A DNA stretch of 48,707 nucleotides from Desulfosporosinus sp. OT (GTDB taxonomy: Bacteria; Bacillota; Desulfitobacteriia; Desulfitobacteriales; Desulfitobacteriaceae), in the NCBI RefSeq assembly GCF_000224515.1, contig NZ_AGAF01000116.1, positions 1-48,707 of the forward strand, written 5' to 3'. The notes beneath the pieces are model-generated. The model saw nothing but the letters and a program-made list of their open reading frames with translations, had not been told where the DNA came from and made no database searches. Shown piece after piece: positions 17,607 through 26,043 of this stretch. Position 1 is the stretch's first letter; each line of letters opens with the position of its first letter. Both the position numbers and the translations under genes were made by a program.

Positions 17607-18986
17607 TTAAGCACCAATTTCATCGAGTGAGCGACCAGCGGTCTTTTCACCCCAGATTCCAGTAACGACTGCTACGACTAAGAACATCGCACCAATAATA
17701 AAGAATAACGTTGTATAGCCAAAACTTTTATAGATCATAGGAACTACGATCATAGCCCCGGCAGTCAGAAGCCTACCGGTACTGTAGATAAAGCCTGTCC
17801 CACTGTTTCGTATGTGTGTGGGGTAAGATTCTGCCAAGTAAGACCACATCACAACGAAAACACCGTCCATAAGCACCCTGATAACAAAGCCTATCCCTAC
17901 AATGACCATCGGGATTTTAAGAGTACCAAAAGCAATTGTCAAGACACCAACTAAGATGCTGTATATGACGATGGGGATCTTTCTACCGCCTTTGTCGGTT
18001 ACCGTAGCTGCTAGATAGTTACCAATGGGGCTTCCAAAGGATACTAGAGCTGACATCCACAGGGCATCTTCCAACGTGAAACCAAATTCATTCAGTAAGG
18101 TCGGCATCCAAGCGAAAAACATAAAGTACCCAACCGTGATACAGCAAACCATCGTGATAAGCACGCCAGTTTTTCGAGCATACTTTTTACTAAAGACCTC
18201 TTTTAGTGCTGTTACGGTTCCGATCTCTTTTTGTTTGACAGCACCTTCTACTGGGATACTTGCTTCATCATTAATATCAACTTTAATCTCTGGCATAAAT
18301 CTCTGGATAATGACTTCTGCCTCAGCATATCGCCCTCTAGAGATAAGCCAACGTGGAGATTCTTTTAACCACATCAGACCTAAGATTAAGATAATAAACC
18401 CTGTTCCACCGATGAAGAAAATATGTCTCCAGCCATCTGGACTACTTGGCACAATTCGTTCAGCTACTTGTCCAATTAACGGTACACTCAGTAGACCCGT
18501 TGCTAGAGATATTGCCTGCCACTTTCCTCTCGAAACAGATGGTAATATTTCTGTGATATAGACCATTGCCACAACGACCATTGATAATATACCGAAACCA
18601 GTCAATGTTCTAAAAACTATGAATAACGCTTTGTTAGGTGCCAAGCCATTTAATATTGAAAATGTAGAGAAAAATGCCACCGAATATAAAAATGCTTTTT
18701 TCCTGCCAATAACGTCCGATAGCCACCCACCAAACCAACACCCAAACAACATCCCGACAAAAGTGCAAGAATTAACTATTCCGATCCACTCCATCGAAAC
18801 ACCCCAGTGTTTCGTCAGAGCAGGAGCAACGAAAGAAAACGTAAATAAATCCATTTGGTCAAAAGCATAGGCTAGAGCAAGAATAATTAAGAACTTATAA
18901 TGCTCTGAACACATACGCGCATCATCTAGGTAACGTTTCTTTTCACTAGGTTGTTTCTCTGAATCTAAACTTGCCATAACTGCCAT
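17607..18986 (-). CDS. MFS transporter, metabolite:H+ symporter type
   Basis: 459 aa with 12 predicted membrane segments. The loop 2-3 signature GGWLSDVIGRKKAF near residue 85 and FRTLTGFGI near 127 place it in the major facilitator superfamily, AAHS/SHS-like branch. A hydrophilic central loop with charged residues (about 215-265) divides the halves. The ATG at 18986 follows AGGAGGTAAATAT. It is upstream of the phosphodiesterase in the same direction and divergent from the LysR gene, a common arrangement for a substrate-induced catabolic operon. The substrate is not known. Confidence 0.9.
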   Translation of the reverse strand: MAVMASLDSEKQPSEKKRYLDDARMCSEHYKFLIILALAYAFDQMDLFTFSFVAPALTKHWGVSMEWIGIVNSCTFVGMLFGCWFGGWLSDVIGRKKAFLYSVAFFSTFSILNGLAPNKALFIVFRTLTGFGILSMVVVAMVYITEILPSVSRGKWQAISLATGLLSVPLIGQVAERIVPSSPDGWRHIFFIGGTGFIILILGLMWLKESPRWLISRGRYAEAEVIIQRFMPEIKVDINDEASIPVEGAVKQKEIGTVTALKEVFSKKYARKTGVLITMVCCITVGYFMFFAWMPTLLNEFGFTLEDALWMSALVSFGSPIGNYLAATVTDKGGRKIPIVIYSILVGVLTIAFGTLKIPMVIVGIGFVIRVLMDGVFVVMWSYLAESYPTHIRNSGTGFIYSTGRLLTAGAMIVVPMIYKSFGYTTLFFIIGAMFLVVAVVTGIWGEKTAGRSLDEIGA

Positions 18987-19356
18987 ATATTTACCTCCTA
19001 TTCATAATAATTGGCGCTAATAAATGTTAAATCTTAAGATCCTTTACTTTTTAAACCTCCTACCTTTCAATATTTAAAGTCCGAAACATTTTTTTTGTGA
19101 TTTCCCGCACTTACAACGCAGATTATAAGCAATACCTGTAACTCTGTAAAATACTTAGTGATTATGCCCCGTATAACTGGCCAATAATGGGATAATACAT
19201 ATTTTCTATTGAGAAAATTCTGTTATTATTTTTTTCCTTAAAATGGCTCAGTTATTTTTAATATTCTTTAACTTAAATGCTATTGCCATTTGAATCACTC
19301 ATAGTATAATAAATCGGTCAGATAGGGAAATATATCTATCAAGGATGGTTAGGAAT
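18987..19356. promoter_or_regulatory. Divergent promoter region between MFS and lysR
   Basis: This 370 bp AT-rich region holds both promoters. For lysR, TTGCCA at 19283-19288 and TATAAT at 19305-19310 are 16 bp apart, a good sigma-A promoter on the plus strand. The MFS promoter is not obvious. LysR sites (T-N11-A) are expected here, but AT richness makes any one choice unsafe. Confidence 0.6.
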
Positions 19357-20271
19357 ATGCGTATTGAACAATTAACCTATTTAGTTGCAGTCCATGAATC
19401 AAAGTCCATTTCCTTAGCAGCCGAACGTACTCACATTTCTCAACCTGCACTTAGTTCAGCCATCAGTAAACTCGAGGATGAACTAGGTGTAATTCTGTTG
19501 AAAAGAACGAATTCTGGCGCCCATTTAACCGAAATAGGGGAACTAATTATAATTAAAGCTAAGGAAGTGCTTAACACCCTTGATGAGATCAAATCTATCG
19601 CCCACGGTGACTCAATTGAGCTCAATGGAAACATCTCAATTGCAGTAGAGCCAAGTATCAATATTACCGTAATGCCTGACATCTTGACCACTTTTAAGCA
19701 TAATCATCCTAAAGTTAATGCTTTACTCAAAGTTGGAGAATCCAATAACATATTGCGAGATGTTGAAGCTGGCAAGGCAAATTTCGGTATAATTTTGAAA
19801 ACTGATGCATTTAGCAAATCGAAAGATATTAACTATAAGAAATTGTTTTCTGATGAATTAGTCATCATTACTGGAAAAAACTGCGAAGTTGCTATGGGAT
19901 CCAAACAGATGACTCTAGAGCAGGCGCTTTCTACACCTATACTTTTGTACAATACGGAGTACATCACGAATTGTGGAGTGTCTAGTGAGTTGCAGAAGTA
20001 TGGTAATATTAATGTTTCATATAGGGTTGACAACTTAGAGATGATGGAAAAGATCTTATCTCAGGGTAAAACTATTGCTTTTGTCCCTCAGTTTATGGCT
20101 GATGAGTATATAAAATCGGGTCGTATAAGTAAATTAACTTTAAGTGATGCCCGTTTAGATATTTCGGTTATCTTAATTTGGTTAAATCGTCATCATCTTT
20201 CAATGGTCGAGAAGGAGTTTATCAAAGTTATCAGAGCCGTCTGTTCAAATTTTTCCACTACGCAAGTGTAA
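19357..20271 (+). CDS. LysR-family transcriptional regulator
   Basis: 304 aa. The N-terminal winged helix-turn-helix is MRIEQLTYLVAVHESKSISL with HISQPALSSAISKLEDELG, and a periplasmic-binding-protein-like effector domain follows from about residue 90. I chose the ATG at 19357, 11 bases after AAGGA; the ATG at 19345 lies against that site. It probably controls the divergent MFS-phosphodiesterase operon and possibly the DMT gene downstream. No Cys-based sensing motif stands out. Confidence 0.92.
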   Translation: MRIEQLTYLVAVHESKSISLAAERTHISQPALSSAISKLEDELGVILLKRTNSGAHLTEIGELIIIKAKEVLNTLDEIKSIAHGDSIELNGNISIAVEPSINITVMPDILTTFKHNHPKVNALLKVGESNNILRDVEAGKANFGIILKTDAFSKSKDINYKKLFSDELVIITGKNCEVAMGSKQMTLEQALSTPILLYNTEYITNCGVSSELQKYGNINVSYRVDNLEMMEKILSQGKTIAFVPQFMADEYIKSGRISKLTLSDARLDISVILIWLNRHHLSMVEKEFIKVIRAVCSNFSTTQV

Positions 20272-20290
20272 AACAACTCCTGGTACTTTT

Positions 20291-20320
20291 GCCGAGATAA
20301 CATTCGTTATCTCGGCTTTT
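20291..20320 (+). terminator. Rho-independent terminator after lysR
   Basis: An 11 bp perfect stem (20291-20301 with 20306-20316), 4-base loop, then TTTTTAT. It ends the lysR transcript 20 bp after the stop. Confidence 0.93.
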
Positions 20321-20534
20321 TATGTCTTTATACGTAATAGGTTATCCTTATATCCACAAATTATCTGAACTCTAATTTCGTTAAACTTATAGGGGGCATA
20401 TTTACTAAGTATTTTACTCTGGCTAATCATGAACTTATAATAACAATCACTTCAGTCACTCTAGGATTTATCTTGTTAAACATTTCTCATAAATAAAGTT
20501 TGTTAACAATCAGTAACACAAGGAGTTAAAGCAC

Positions 20535-21527
20535 ATGGATCAGAAAGCACAAATACTTTTGCAGAAAAAAGATCTAGCCTTTGCGAAAAAAGGTATAGGC
20601 CTAGGTTTAATGACTGGTGCAGCTTGGGGCTTAGACGGGGTGTTGATGGGAATGGTATTAGCCCTAGCACCATTCACTGATCCTTTGAGCATCTTCGCTG
20701 CACCTTTGGTAGGAGCTTGTCTTCATGATGGATTCGCCGCAGTATGGTTGTTTATTTATAATTTCATTAACGGTAAATGGCGTGATTATGCACGCACCTT
20801 AAAAACTCGACCTGCTAAAATGATAATTTTAGCAGCTATTTTAGGTGGCCCCATTGGGATGTCTGGTAACTTGCTAGGAATCTATTTTGCTGGTGCCTCT
20901 TACACTGCAGCGATCACAGCTGCTTATCCAGCTATAGGTGCTATTCTTGGATCGATCTTTCTTAAAGAGAAGATATCGCCCCGTGTTTGGGCTGGCATAA
21001 TATTAGCCATTATTGGCTCATTTGTTGTTGGGTTTGTCCCACCCGAAGGGTCAACCTATCCCCACTTTTATCTCGGTCTTGGATTAGCCTCGGTTGCCGC
21101 CATTGGTTGGGCGATAGAAGGCGTTATGTCAACTTATGTAATGGATTTAGTCGATTCGGATATTGCCATTGGGATAAGAGAAATTACTTCATTTTTTGTA
21201 TATCTGATTGCCATATTACCATTGTTCGGAAAAATTGGTTACCACATTCTTTCCGTTAGTTTAACGACTCCCTCTGGTTGGTATATTGCAGTTATCGGTT
21301 TAGTTGGTGGAATTTCCTTTACATCCTGGTATCGGGCAATGAATATGACTGGAGTGGGCAGGGCTATGGGTCTCAACGTAACGTTTGCACTATGGTCTGT
21401 ATTTTTCGGGTGGTTGTTAAATAAATTGCCAATAACCCCAAACCTGATTATCGGTGTTATAATCATTTCCATTGGCACAATTCTTACAGTAGGCAACCCC
21501 AAAGATTTGATAAATTTAAGAAGTTGA
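20535..21527 (+). CDS. DMT-superfamily (EamA) transporter
   Basis: 330 aa, about ten membrane helices in two EamA repeats (first around GLGLMTGAAWGLDGVLMGMV, second from near residue 180). KEKISPRVWAGIILAIIGS ends the first repeat as usual. AAGGAGTTAAAGCAC precedes the ATG. The family exports or imports amino acids, nucleosides or amines; no substrate can be read from sequence. It appears to form an operon with the small gene that starts 14 bp downstream. Confidence 0.9.
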   Translation: MDQKAQILLQKKDLAFAKKGIGLGLMTGAAWGLDGVLMGMVLALAPFTDPLSIFAAPLVGACLHDGFAAVWLFIYNFINGKWRDYARTLKTRPAKMIILAAILGGPIGMSGNLLGIYFAGASYTAAITAAYPAIGAILGSIFLKEKISPRVWAGIILAIIGSFVVGFVPPEGSTYPHFYLGLGLASVAAIGWAIEGVMSTYVMDLVDSDIAIGIREITSFFVYLIAILPLFGKIGYHILSVSLTTPSGWYIAVIGLVGGISFTSWYRAMNMTGVGRAMGLNVTFALWSVFFGWLLNKLPITPNLIIGVIIISIGTILTVGNPKDLINLRS

Positions 21528-21541
21528 TAAGGAGGCTCACC

Positions 21542-21823
21542 ATGAATCAAATGCCTGTAAAAATCAGAACAGCACAAGTAATCTTCCTGAATGAAGGAGT
21601 CTCAAACGAAGGAGTCTCAAATCAACAAATATTAGAAATGCTCAAAAATGAATACCCTCTTGATCGAAGTGTTAATGAAAAAGGCGTCGAGAATTACCTG
21701 CTTTCTTTGAAGGCTGTTGGTCTTATTAAGTTAACAAGCGTTTCTGTGGATGATAATGGTAATCTTAAGCAAAGTTATAGAATCACTGATTATGGGGCAA
21801 GCCGCATAAACTATATTAGTTAG
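21542..21823 (+). CDS. Small winged-helix-like protein, unknown function
   Basis: 93 aa from the ATG at 21542, which has an ideal AAGGAGG. Residues 5-90 have the pattern of a winged helix: NQQILEMLKNEYP, ENYLLSLKAVGLIKLTS, then a beta hairpin with NGNLKQSYRITDYG. It might be a DNA-binding regulator of its own operon. An exact in-frame 15 bp tandem duplication (21593-21607, 21608-21622, differing only in the last base) gives EGVSNEGVSN. I do not recognise a named family. Confidence 0.72.
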   Translation: MNQMPVKIRTAQVIFLNEGVSNEGVSNQQILEMLKNEYPLDRSVNEKGVENYLLSLKAVGLIKLTSVSVDDNGNLKQSYRITDYGASRINYIS

Positions 21824-21867
21824 ATAAGGATCTTCATCATCCACATGATCCACTGCCTATAAAACAA

Positions 21868-21920
21868 CGAAAGCAAAAGCCTTTACATTGTAATAAAGGC
21901 TTTTGCTTTCGCTTTTCCTT
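21868..21920 (+). terminator. Rho-independent terminator after the DMT operon
   Basis: An 18 bp perfect stem (21868-21885 with 21894-21911) and 8-base loop, then CTTTTCCTTT. Confidence 0.9.
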
Positions 21921-22038
21921 TGATAGAATAATATTTCTACCAACGAATGAACAAGCTACGATATAATACAAAGACAACGTGCTCAATGTATCAATACATG
22001 TACTGATCTTATCTTATTTAATGAAAGGAAGCCTGAGC

Positions 22039-23247
22039 ATGGACATTTCCCTTGAAAATATAACTAACGCTAAGGAGACATTAAAAGGAGTTGCCTATAA
22101 AACGACGTTAGTGAACAATCCGCTTCTCAGTGACATGAGCAATAACCAGGTATATGTAAAGATGGAAAACCTTCAGCGTACGGGCTCTTTCAAACTCAGA
22201 GGTGCGTACAATAAGATTGCCCATTTAACAGAGGCAGAAAAACGCCTCGGCGTGATTGCCTCTTCTGCTGGCAATCACGCCCAAGGTGTCGCCGTTGCTG
22301 CGACCATTTACGGCATCAAGTCCACGATTGTCATGCCCAAGCACGCTCCCTTGTCCAAGGTAACTGCAACGCGACGATATGGTGCAGAGGTCATCCTTCA
22401 CGGTGAAGTGTATGACGAAGCTTACGAAAAAGCCCTCCACATTCAAAAGGAGACCAAAGCGACATTTATTCATCCCTTTAACGACCCGCTGGTGATTGCC
22501 GGTCAAGGAACCATCGCCTTGGAAATCCTTGAAGATTTGCCTAATGTTGAAGTCGTTGTTGTCCCTATTGGTGGCGGTGGACTGATCTCGGGGATCGCCC
22601 TGGGGCTGAAGACTTTAAAACCGGATGTTAAAATCATTGGTGTACAGAGTAAAAACATGCCTTCAATGGCGGTATCTTTTTCCCAACGTCAAATGGTGAC
22701 AGTTAATGGCACCCCGACCATTGCCGATGGGATTGCAGTAAAAACACCTGGCAATCTGACGTTTGAACTCATTAAGAAATATGTTGACGAAATAGTAACC
22801 GTAGATGAGGATGAAATCGCCAGCGCTATGCTTTTTTTTCTAGAAAGTGCCAAAGTCGTTGCAGAAGGTGCGGGGGCTTCTCCGGCCGCAGCGATCATTC
22901 ATCGTCTTGCCCATTACAAAAATCGCAAAATGGTTGCCATCCTGAGTGGCGGAAATGTTGATGTCAACATCCTCGCTCGTACGATCGACAAGGGGCTTGT
23001 GAAAAATGGACGGAAGTGTTTCCTGACAACCGTCATTTCTGATCGCCCTGGGGCTCTAGCTCAACTACTACAGTTCATTGCTCGTCTGGGGGCTAACGTC
23101 CTTGCGGTTTCACACCGACGAGAAACCTTAGATATTCCTATAAGTTATGCTAAGGTAGAACTCGAGTTAGAGACCACCGATGCTGCCCAAGTTCAAACAA
23201 TTAAGAAACTTCTTGAGGAAAATTACTACCACATTGAAATTCAATAA
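22039..23247 (+). CDS. tdcB: Threonine ammonia-lyase with C-terminal ACT domain
   Basis: 402 aa PLP enzyme that deaminates threonine to 2-oxobutanoate, for isoleucine synthesis or threonine catabolism. The PLP lysine is in SFKLRGAYNKI near residue 55, and the phosphate cup is VVPIGGGGLISGIA near 180. A C-terminal ACT domain covers about 325-400 (TVISDRPGALAQLLQFIARL), as in the short clostridial type. The ATG at 22039 follows AAAGGAAGCCTGAGC; the longer frame from 21979 has no site. Allosteric control through the ACT domain is likely, but the ligand is not certain. It is monocistronic. ilvA is an alternative symbol. Confidence 0.93.
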   Translation: MDISLENITNAKETLKGVAYKTTLVNNPLLSDMSNNQVYVKMENLQRTGSFKLRGAYNKIAHLTEAEKRLGVIASSAGNHAQGVAVAATIYGIKSTIVMPKHAPLSKVTATRRYGAEVILHGEVYDEAYEKALHIQKETKATFIHPFNDPLVIAGQGTIALEILEDLPNVEVVVVPIGGGGLISGIALGLKTLKPDVKIIGVQSKNMPSMAVSFSQRQMVTVNGTPTIADGIAVKTPGNLTFELIKKYVDEIVTVDEDEIASAMLFFLESAKVVAEGAGASPAAAIIHRLAHYKNRKMVAILSGGNVDVNILARTIDKGLVKNGRKCFLTTVISDRPGALAQLLQFIARLGANVLAVSHRRETLDIPISYAKVELELETTDAAQVQTIKKLLEENYYHIEIQ

Positions 23248-23256
23248 TATGGTCAG

Positions 23257-23298
23257 AAAAGCAAACGCTCTAGCCGATTGGTTAGAGCGTTTGCTTTT
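23257..23298. terminator. Bidirectional terminator between threonine ammonia-lyase and the metal ATPase
   Basis: A 16 bp stem (23257-23272 with 23283-23298). The plus strand ends in CTTTTTGG and the minus strand in CTTTTCTGAC, so it serves both convergent genes. Confidence 0.88.
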
Positions 23299-23307
23299 TG
23301 GAGCAAC

Positions 23308-25176
23308 TTACCTCAGTAAGCGTAAGCCACTAATAATGACGATGATTGTACTCCCTTCGTGTCCGATCACACCTAGCGGTAGATTTATGTTCCCGAAAAA
23401 ATTAGATAGTATCAGTAAAAACATGACTGTAACAGCAAAAGCCACATTTTGTTTAACCACCCTAGTCGAGCGACGCCCTAAGGCAATGGCATAAGAGACC
23501 TTAGAAATATCATCAGCCATCAGGACTACATTAGCTGTCTCTAATGCTACATCAGTTCCGGCAGCGCCCATGGCGACACCCACGGAAGAAACCGCCAAAG
23601 CCGGAGCATCGTTTACACCGTCGCCGACCATGGCAACTTTGCCGTATTCCCCTAATTTTTTTATTATATCTACTTTATCCTCTGGCAGAAGTTCGGAATA
23701 TACTTGGTCGACACCCACCTGATCACCCATTATTTTAGCAGTTGAAGAGCTATCTCCGGTCAACATCACAACTTTAATTCCCATTTTTTTCAGTCTACTT
23801 ATTGATTCTTTCGCTTGCGGTCGCAGAGTGTCCTGAACTGCTAAGACACCGATTCGTTCTTTTCCTACCTGAACAAAGATCACCGTATTCCCTTGCTTCT
23901 CCAGTTCCCGAACCGCCTTCATTTCCTCTTCCGATATTTCCCCTTCGCTCAGGTCTAATTTCCCAATTCGATGTTCCTGACCCTCCACTATTCCCTGTAC
24001 TCCAAATCCGGGCACCGCTTCAAGTTTTGAGGCTGTACTCAGGTGGAGATTTTTTTCCTTCGCTTCGCGGGTTATAGCCTTAGCAATAGGATGCTCTGAC
24101 CACGTTTCCAAAGAAGCGGCGATTCTTAAGACTTCACTTTCAGTATAGCTACCATAAGGTATCACTTGAGTAATTCTTGGTATTCCCTCGGTGAGAGTTC
24201 CGGTTTTGTCAAAAGCCACTACACTCACATCACCGATAGCTTCCAGATAGGCCCCCCCTTTGAATAAGATACCTTGGCGAGCTCCGTTCGAAATCCCGGA
24301 TAATACAGCGGGCATAACTGAGGAAACCAGCGCACAAGGTGAGGCTACGACGAGAAAGATCATAGCCTTGTAAATTGCGTCACTCCAAGACAACCCTAGC
24401 AAAGGTGACAAGACTGAAATCAAAACTGCACCAGTGATCACAATTTTCGCGTAAATACCTTCAAAACGCTCCATGAATAATTGACTGGGGGGTCTTTCGC
24501 TTTGCGCCTCTCGAACCAGATGGATGATTTTGGCAAGCAAGGTTGCCTCTGCGGGTTTGGTCATTTCGATAACTAAGGTGCCCTGTCCATTCATAGTTCC
24601 AGCAAAAACCTCTTCACCTGCCGACTTGTCTATGGGAATTGATTCCCCGGTTATCGATGATTGATTCACAGAAGAATATCCCTCGCGCACAATCCCATCT
24701 GTCGCGATCCTCTCTCCTGGCCTGACTAACAAGAGATCACCTTGTTGCAATTCTTCGACTCGAATCCTCTTCTCTTGGTTTCCATGTAACACAATAGCCT
24801 CTTCCGGGCGTAGCTTCATGATAGACTTAATTTCGTCATTCGTTCTCTCCAGAGTATATCCTTCCAAGGCACCACTTAGGGAGAAAATTAAGATTAAAAT
24901 AGCCCCATCTCTCCAAAATCCGATACTAGCTGCACCAATTGCCGCTACGACCATAAGCAAATCGACATCTAAATCCTTTTCCTTGATCAGTGTTTGCAAT
25001 CCTTCCCAGGCTTTCTGATATCCACCAATGGCATAAGCCAAAAGGTAGAACGGAGTTTCAAACTCAGGATGACCATATCGACCCGAAAGCCAAGCCAAAA
25101 TAAGAAATCCTAAACTTAGGATCGTAACAATCAAACCTTTATGTCTCGACCAAAGCGAAATCCACGACGTTTTCAT
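23308..25176 (-). CDS. P1B-4-type metal-exporting ATPase
   Basis: 622 aa P-type ATPase. It has the phosphorylation motif DKTGTLT near residue 320, the SPC metal motif in VVASPCALVSS, the nucleotide-domain EHPIAKAI, the hinge GDGVNDAPA, and HEGST in the last helix. SPC plus HEGST is the P1B-4 signature (exporters of Co2+, Fe2+ or Zn2+, such as CoaT and PfeT), not the CPC of copper pumps. There is no N-terminal CXXC or His-rich metal domain. The gene sits 104 bp after a MarR regulator in the same direction, which probably controls it. Iron or cobalt efflux is the best guess. Confidence 0.9.
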   Translation of the reverse strand: MKTSWISLWSRHKGLIVTILSLGFLILAWLSGRYGHPEFETPFYLLAYAIGGYQKAWEGLQTLIKEKDLDVDLLMVVAAIGAASIGFWRDGAILILIFSLSGALEGYTLERTNDEIKSIMKLRPEEAIVLHGNQEKRIRVEELQQGDLLLVRPGERIATDGIVREGYSSVNQSSITGESIPIDKSAGEEVFAGTMNGQGTLVIEMTKPAEATLLAKIIHLVREAQSERPPSQLFMERFEGIYAKIVITGAVLISVLSPLLGLSWSDAIYKAMIFLVVASPCALVSSVMPAVLSGISNGARQGILFKGGAYLEAIGDVSVVAFDKTGTLTEGIPRITQVIPYGSYTESEVLRIAASLETWSEHPIAKAITREAKEKNLHLSTASKLEAVPGFGVQGIVEGQEHRIGKLDLSEGEISEEEMKAVRELEKQGNTVIFVQVGKERIGVLAVQDTLRPQAKESISRLKKMGIKVVMLTGDSSSTAKIMGDQVGVDQVYSELLPEDKVDIIKKLGEYGKVAMVGDGVNDAPALAVSSVGVAMGAAGTDVALETANVVLMADDISKVSYAIALGRRSTRVVKQNVAFAVTVMFLLILSNFFGNINLPLGVIGHEGSTIIVIISGLRLLR

Positions 25177-25280
25177 ATCGATTTCTCCTCTTATCCTTTA
25201 TTTTACAAACTTCAAGGTTATGTACCTTCTAAGCTTAACTCCATCGATCTATAGCCCGATGGAGTCATTATTCCCAACGT

Positions 25281-25700
25281 TTAAAAAGTTTCGGCATTGA
25301 TTTTTTTTAAGGTGTTCAAAAACTGCTTGATTTCATCATCACTTAAAATGGACGTCATTTGCTCTGTCAAATGCATGTGGAAGTCATGATGTTCCTCAAA
25401 GGCCTTCTTACCTAAGTCAGTCAAACTGATGAGATTTACACGCCTATCTTCTTTCGTCGATTCACGGCGAGCAAAATTCTTCTTTTCTAAGCGATCCACC
25501 GTTACCGTCGTGGTTCCTGTTGTAACCCCCAACTTCTGAGCTAAACCTTTCATATTAATTTTTTCATGTTCACCAAGCACCTCTATAGCATGGGCCTCAG
25601 AAACCGTTAACTCACTGGATCGCACAATTGAATTTTCCCAGGAAGAAAACCCATTGAAAAACGCCAAGAGTTCATGGGTCAGCTCCTCATTGATGGTCAT
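25281..25700 (-). CDS. MarR-family transcriptional regulator
   Basis: 139 aa winged helix. The recognition region is NMKGLAQKLGVTTGTTTVTVDRLEKKN at about residues 49-75 and the wing is RRESTKEDRRVNLISLTDLG. The GGGGGAGTTTTT site fixes the ATG. It lies upstream of the P1B-4 ATPase. A short inverted sequence in its leader (25721-25737, AGTA...TACT ends) could be its own operator. The effector is unknown; metal is suggested by context. Confidence 0.9.
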   Translation of the reverse strand: MTINEELTHELLAFFNGFSSWENSIVRSSELTVSEAHAIEVLGEHEKINMKGLAQKLGVTTGTTTVTVDRLEKKNFARRESTKEDRRVNLISLTDLGKKAFEEHHDFHMHLTEQMTSILSDDEIKQFLNTLKKINAETF

Positions 25701-26043
25701 AAAAACTCCCCCTTCAGAATAGTAAGATTTTCATACTGTTTTAATGATGATAATTTACGATTATAATATTGTTTGATATTCAAGATATATGATAACAAAA
25801 GTACTCTGCGTTGACAAGGGGTTAACAAAGATATTTAAAACCACTCAAATATTTAGTGATCTCTCTTCGCCTAAACTGCATTTGATTAGAATTTGGCAAC
25901 TCCATCTGAAGGTATGATCGATCTAATCATCGATCTAATCGTCCTAATGATTTAGAGTCTCTCATTAACTAGAATCGTTTAGCACTTCAAATCACAAGTG
26001 TGCATATCAATATAGAAATTTAAATGATGAGAGGGGAACTCAT
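25701..26043. promoter_or_regulatory. Divergent region between marR and multicopper oxidase, with a 12 bp tandem repeat
   Basis: This 343 bp AT-rich region has no gene. At 25917-25928 and 25929-25940 is an exact tandem repeat ATCGATCTAATC, about 105 bp before the oxidase start, which could be a regulator site. A possible MarR operator is at 25721-25737. Spore genes use sigma-E/K promoters, which I cannot place with confidence here. Confidence 0.5.

Noticed and set aside
21979-22038. Extended N-terminus for threonine ammonia-lyase
   Set aside because: The extra 20 residues do not match the family and lack a ribosome site.
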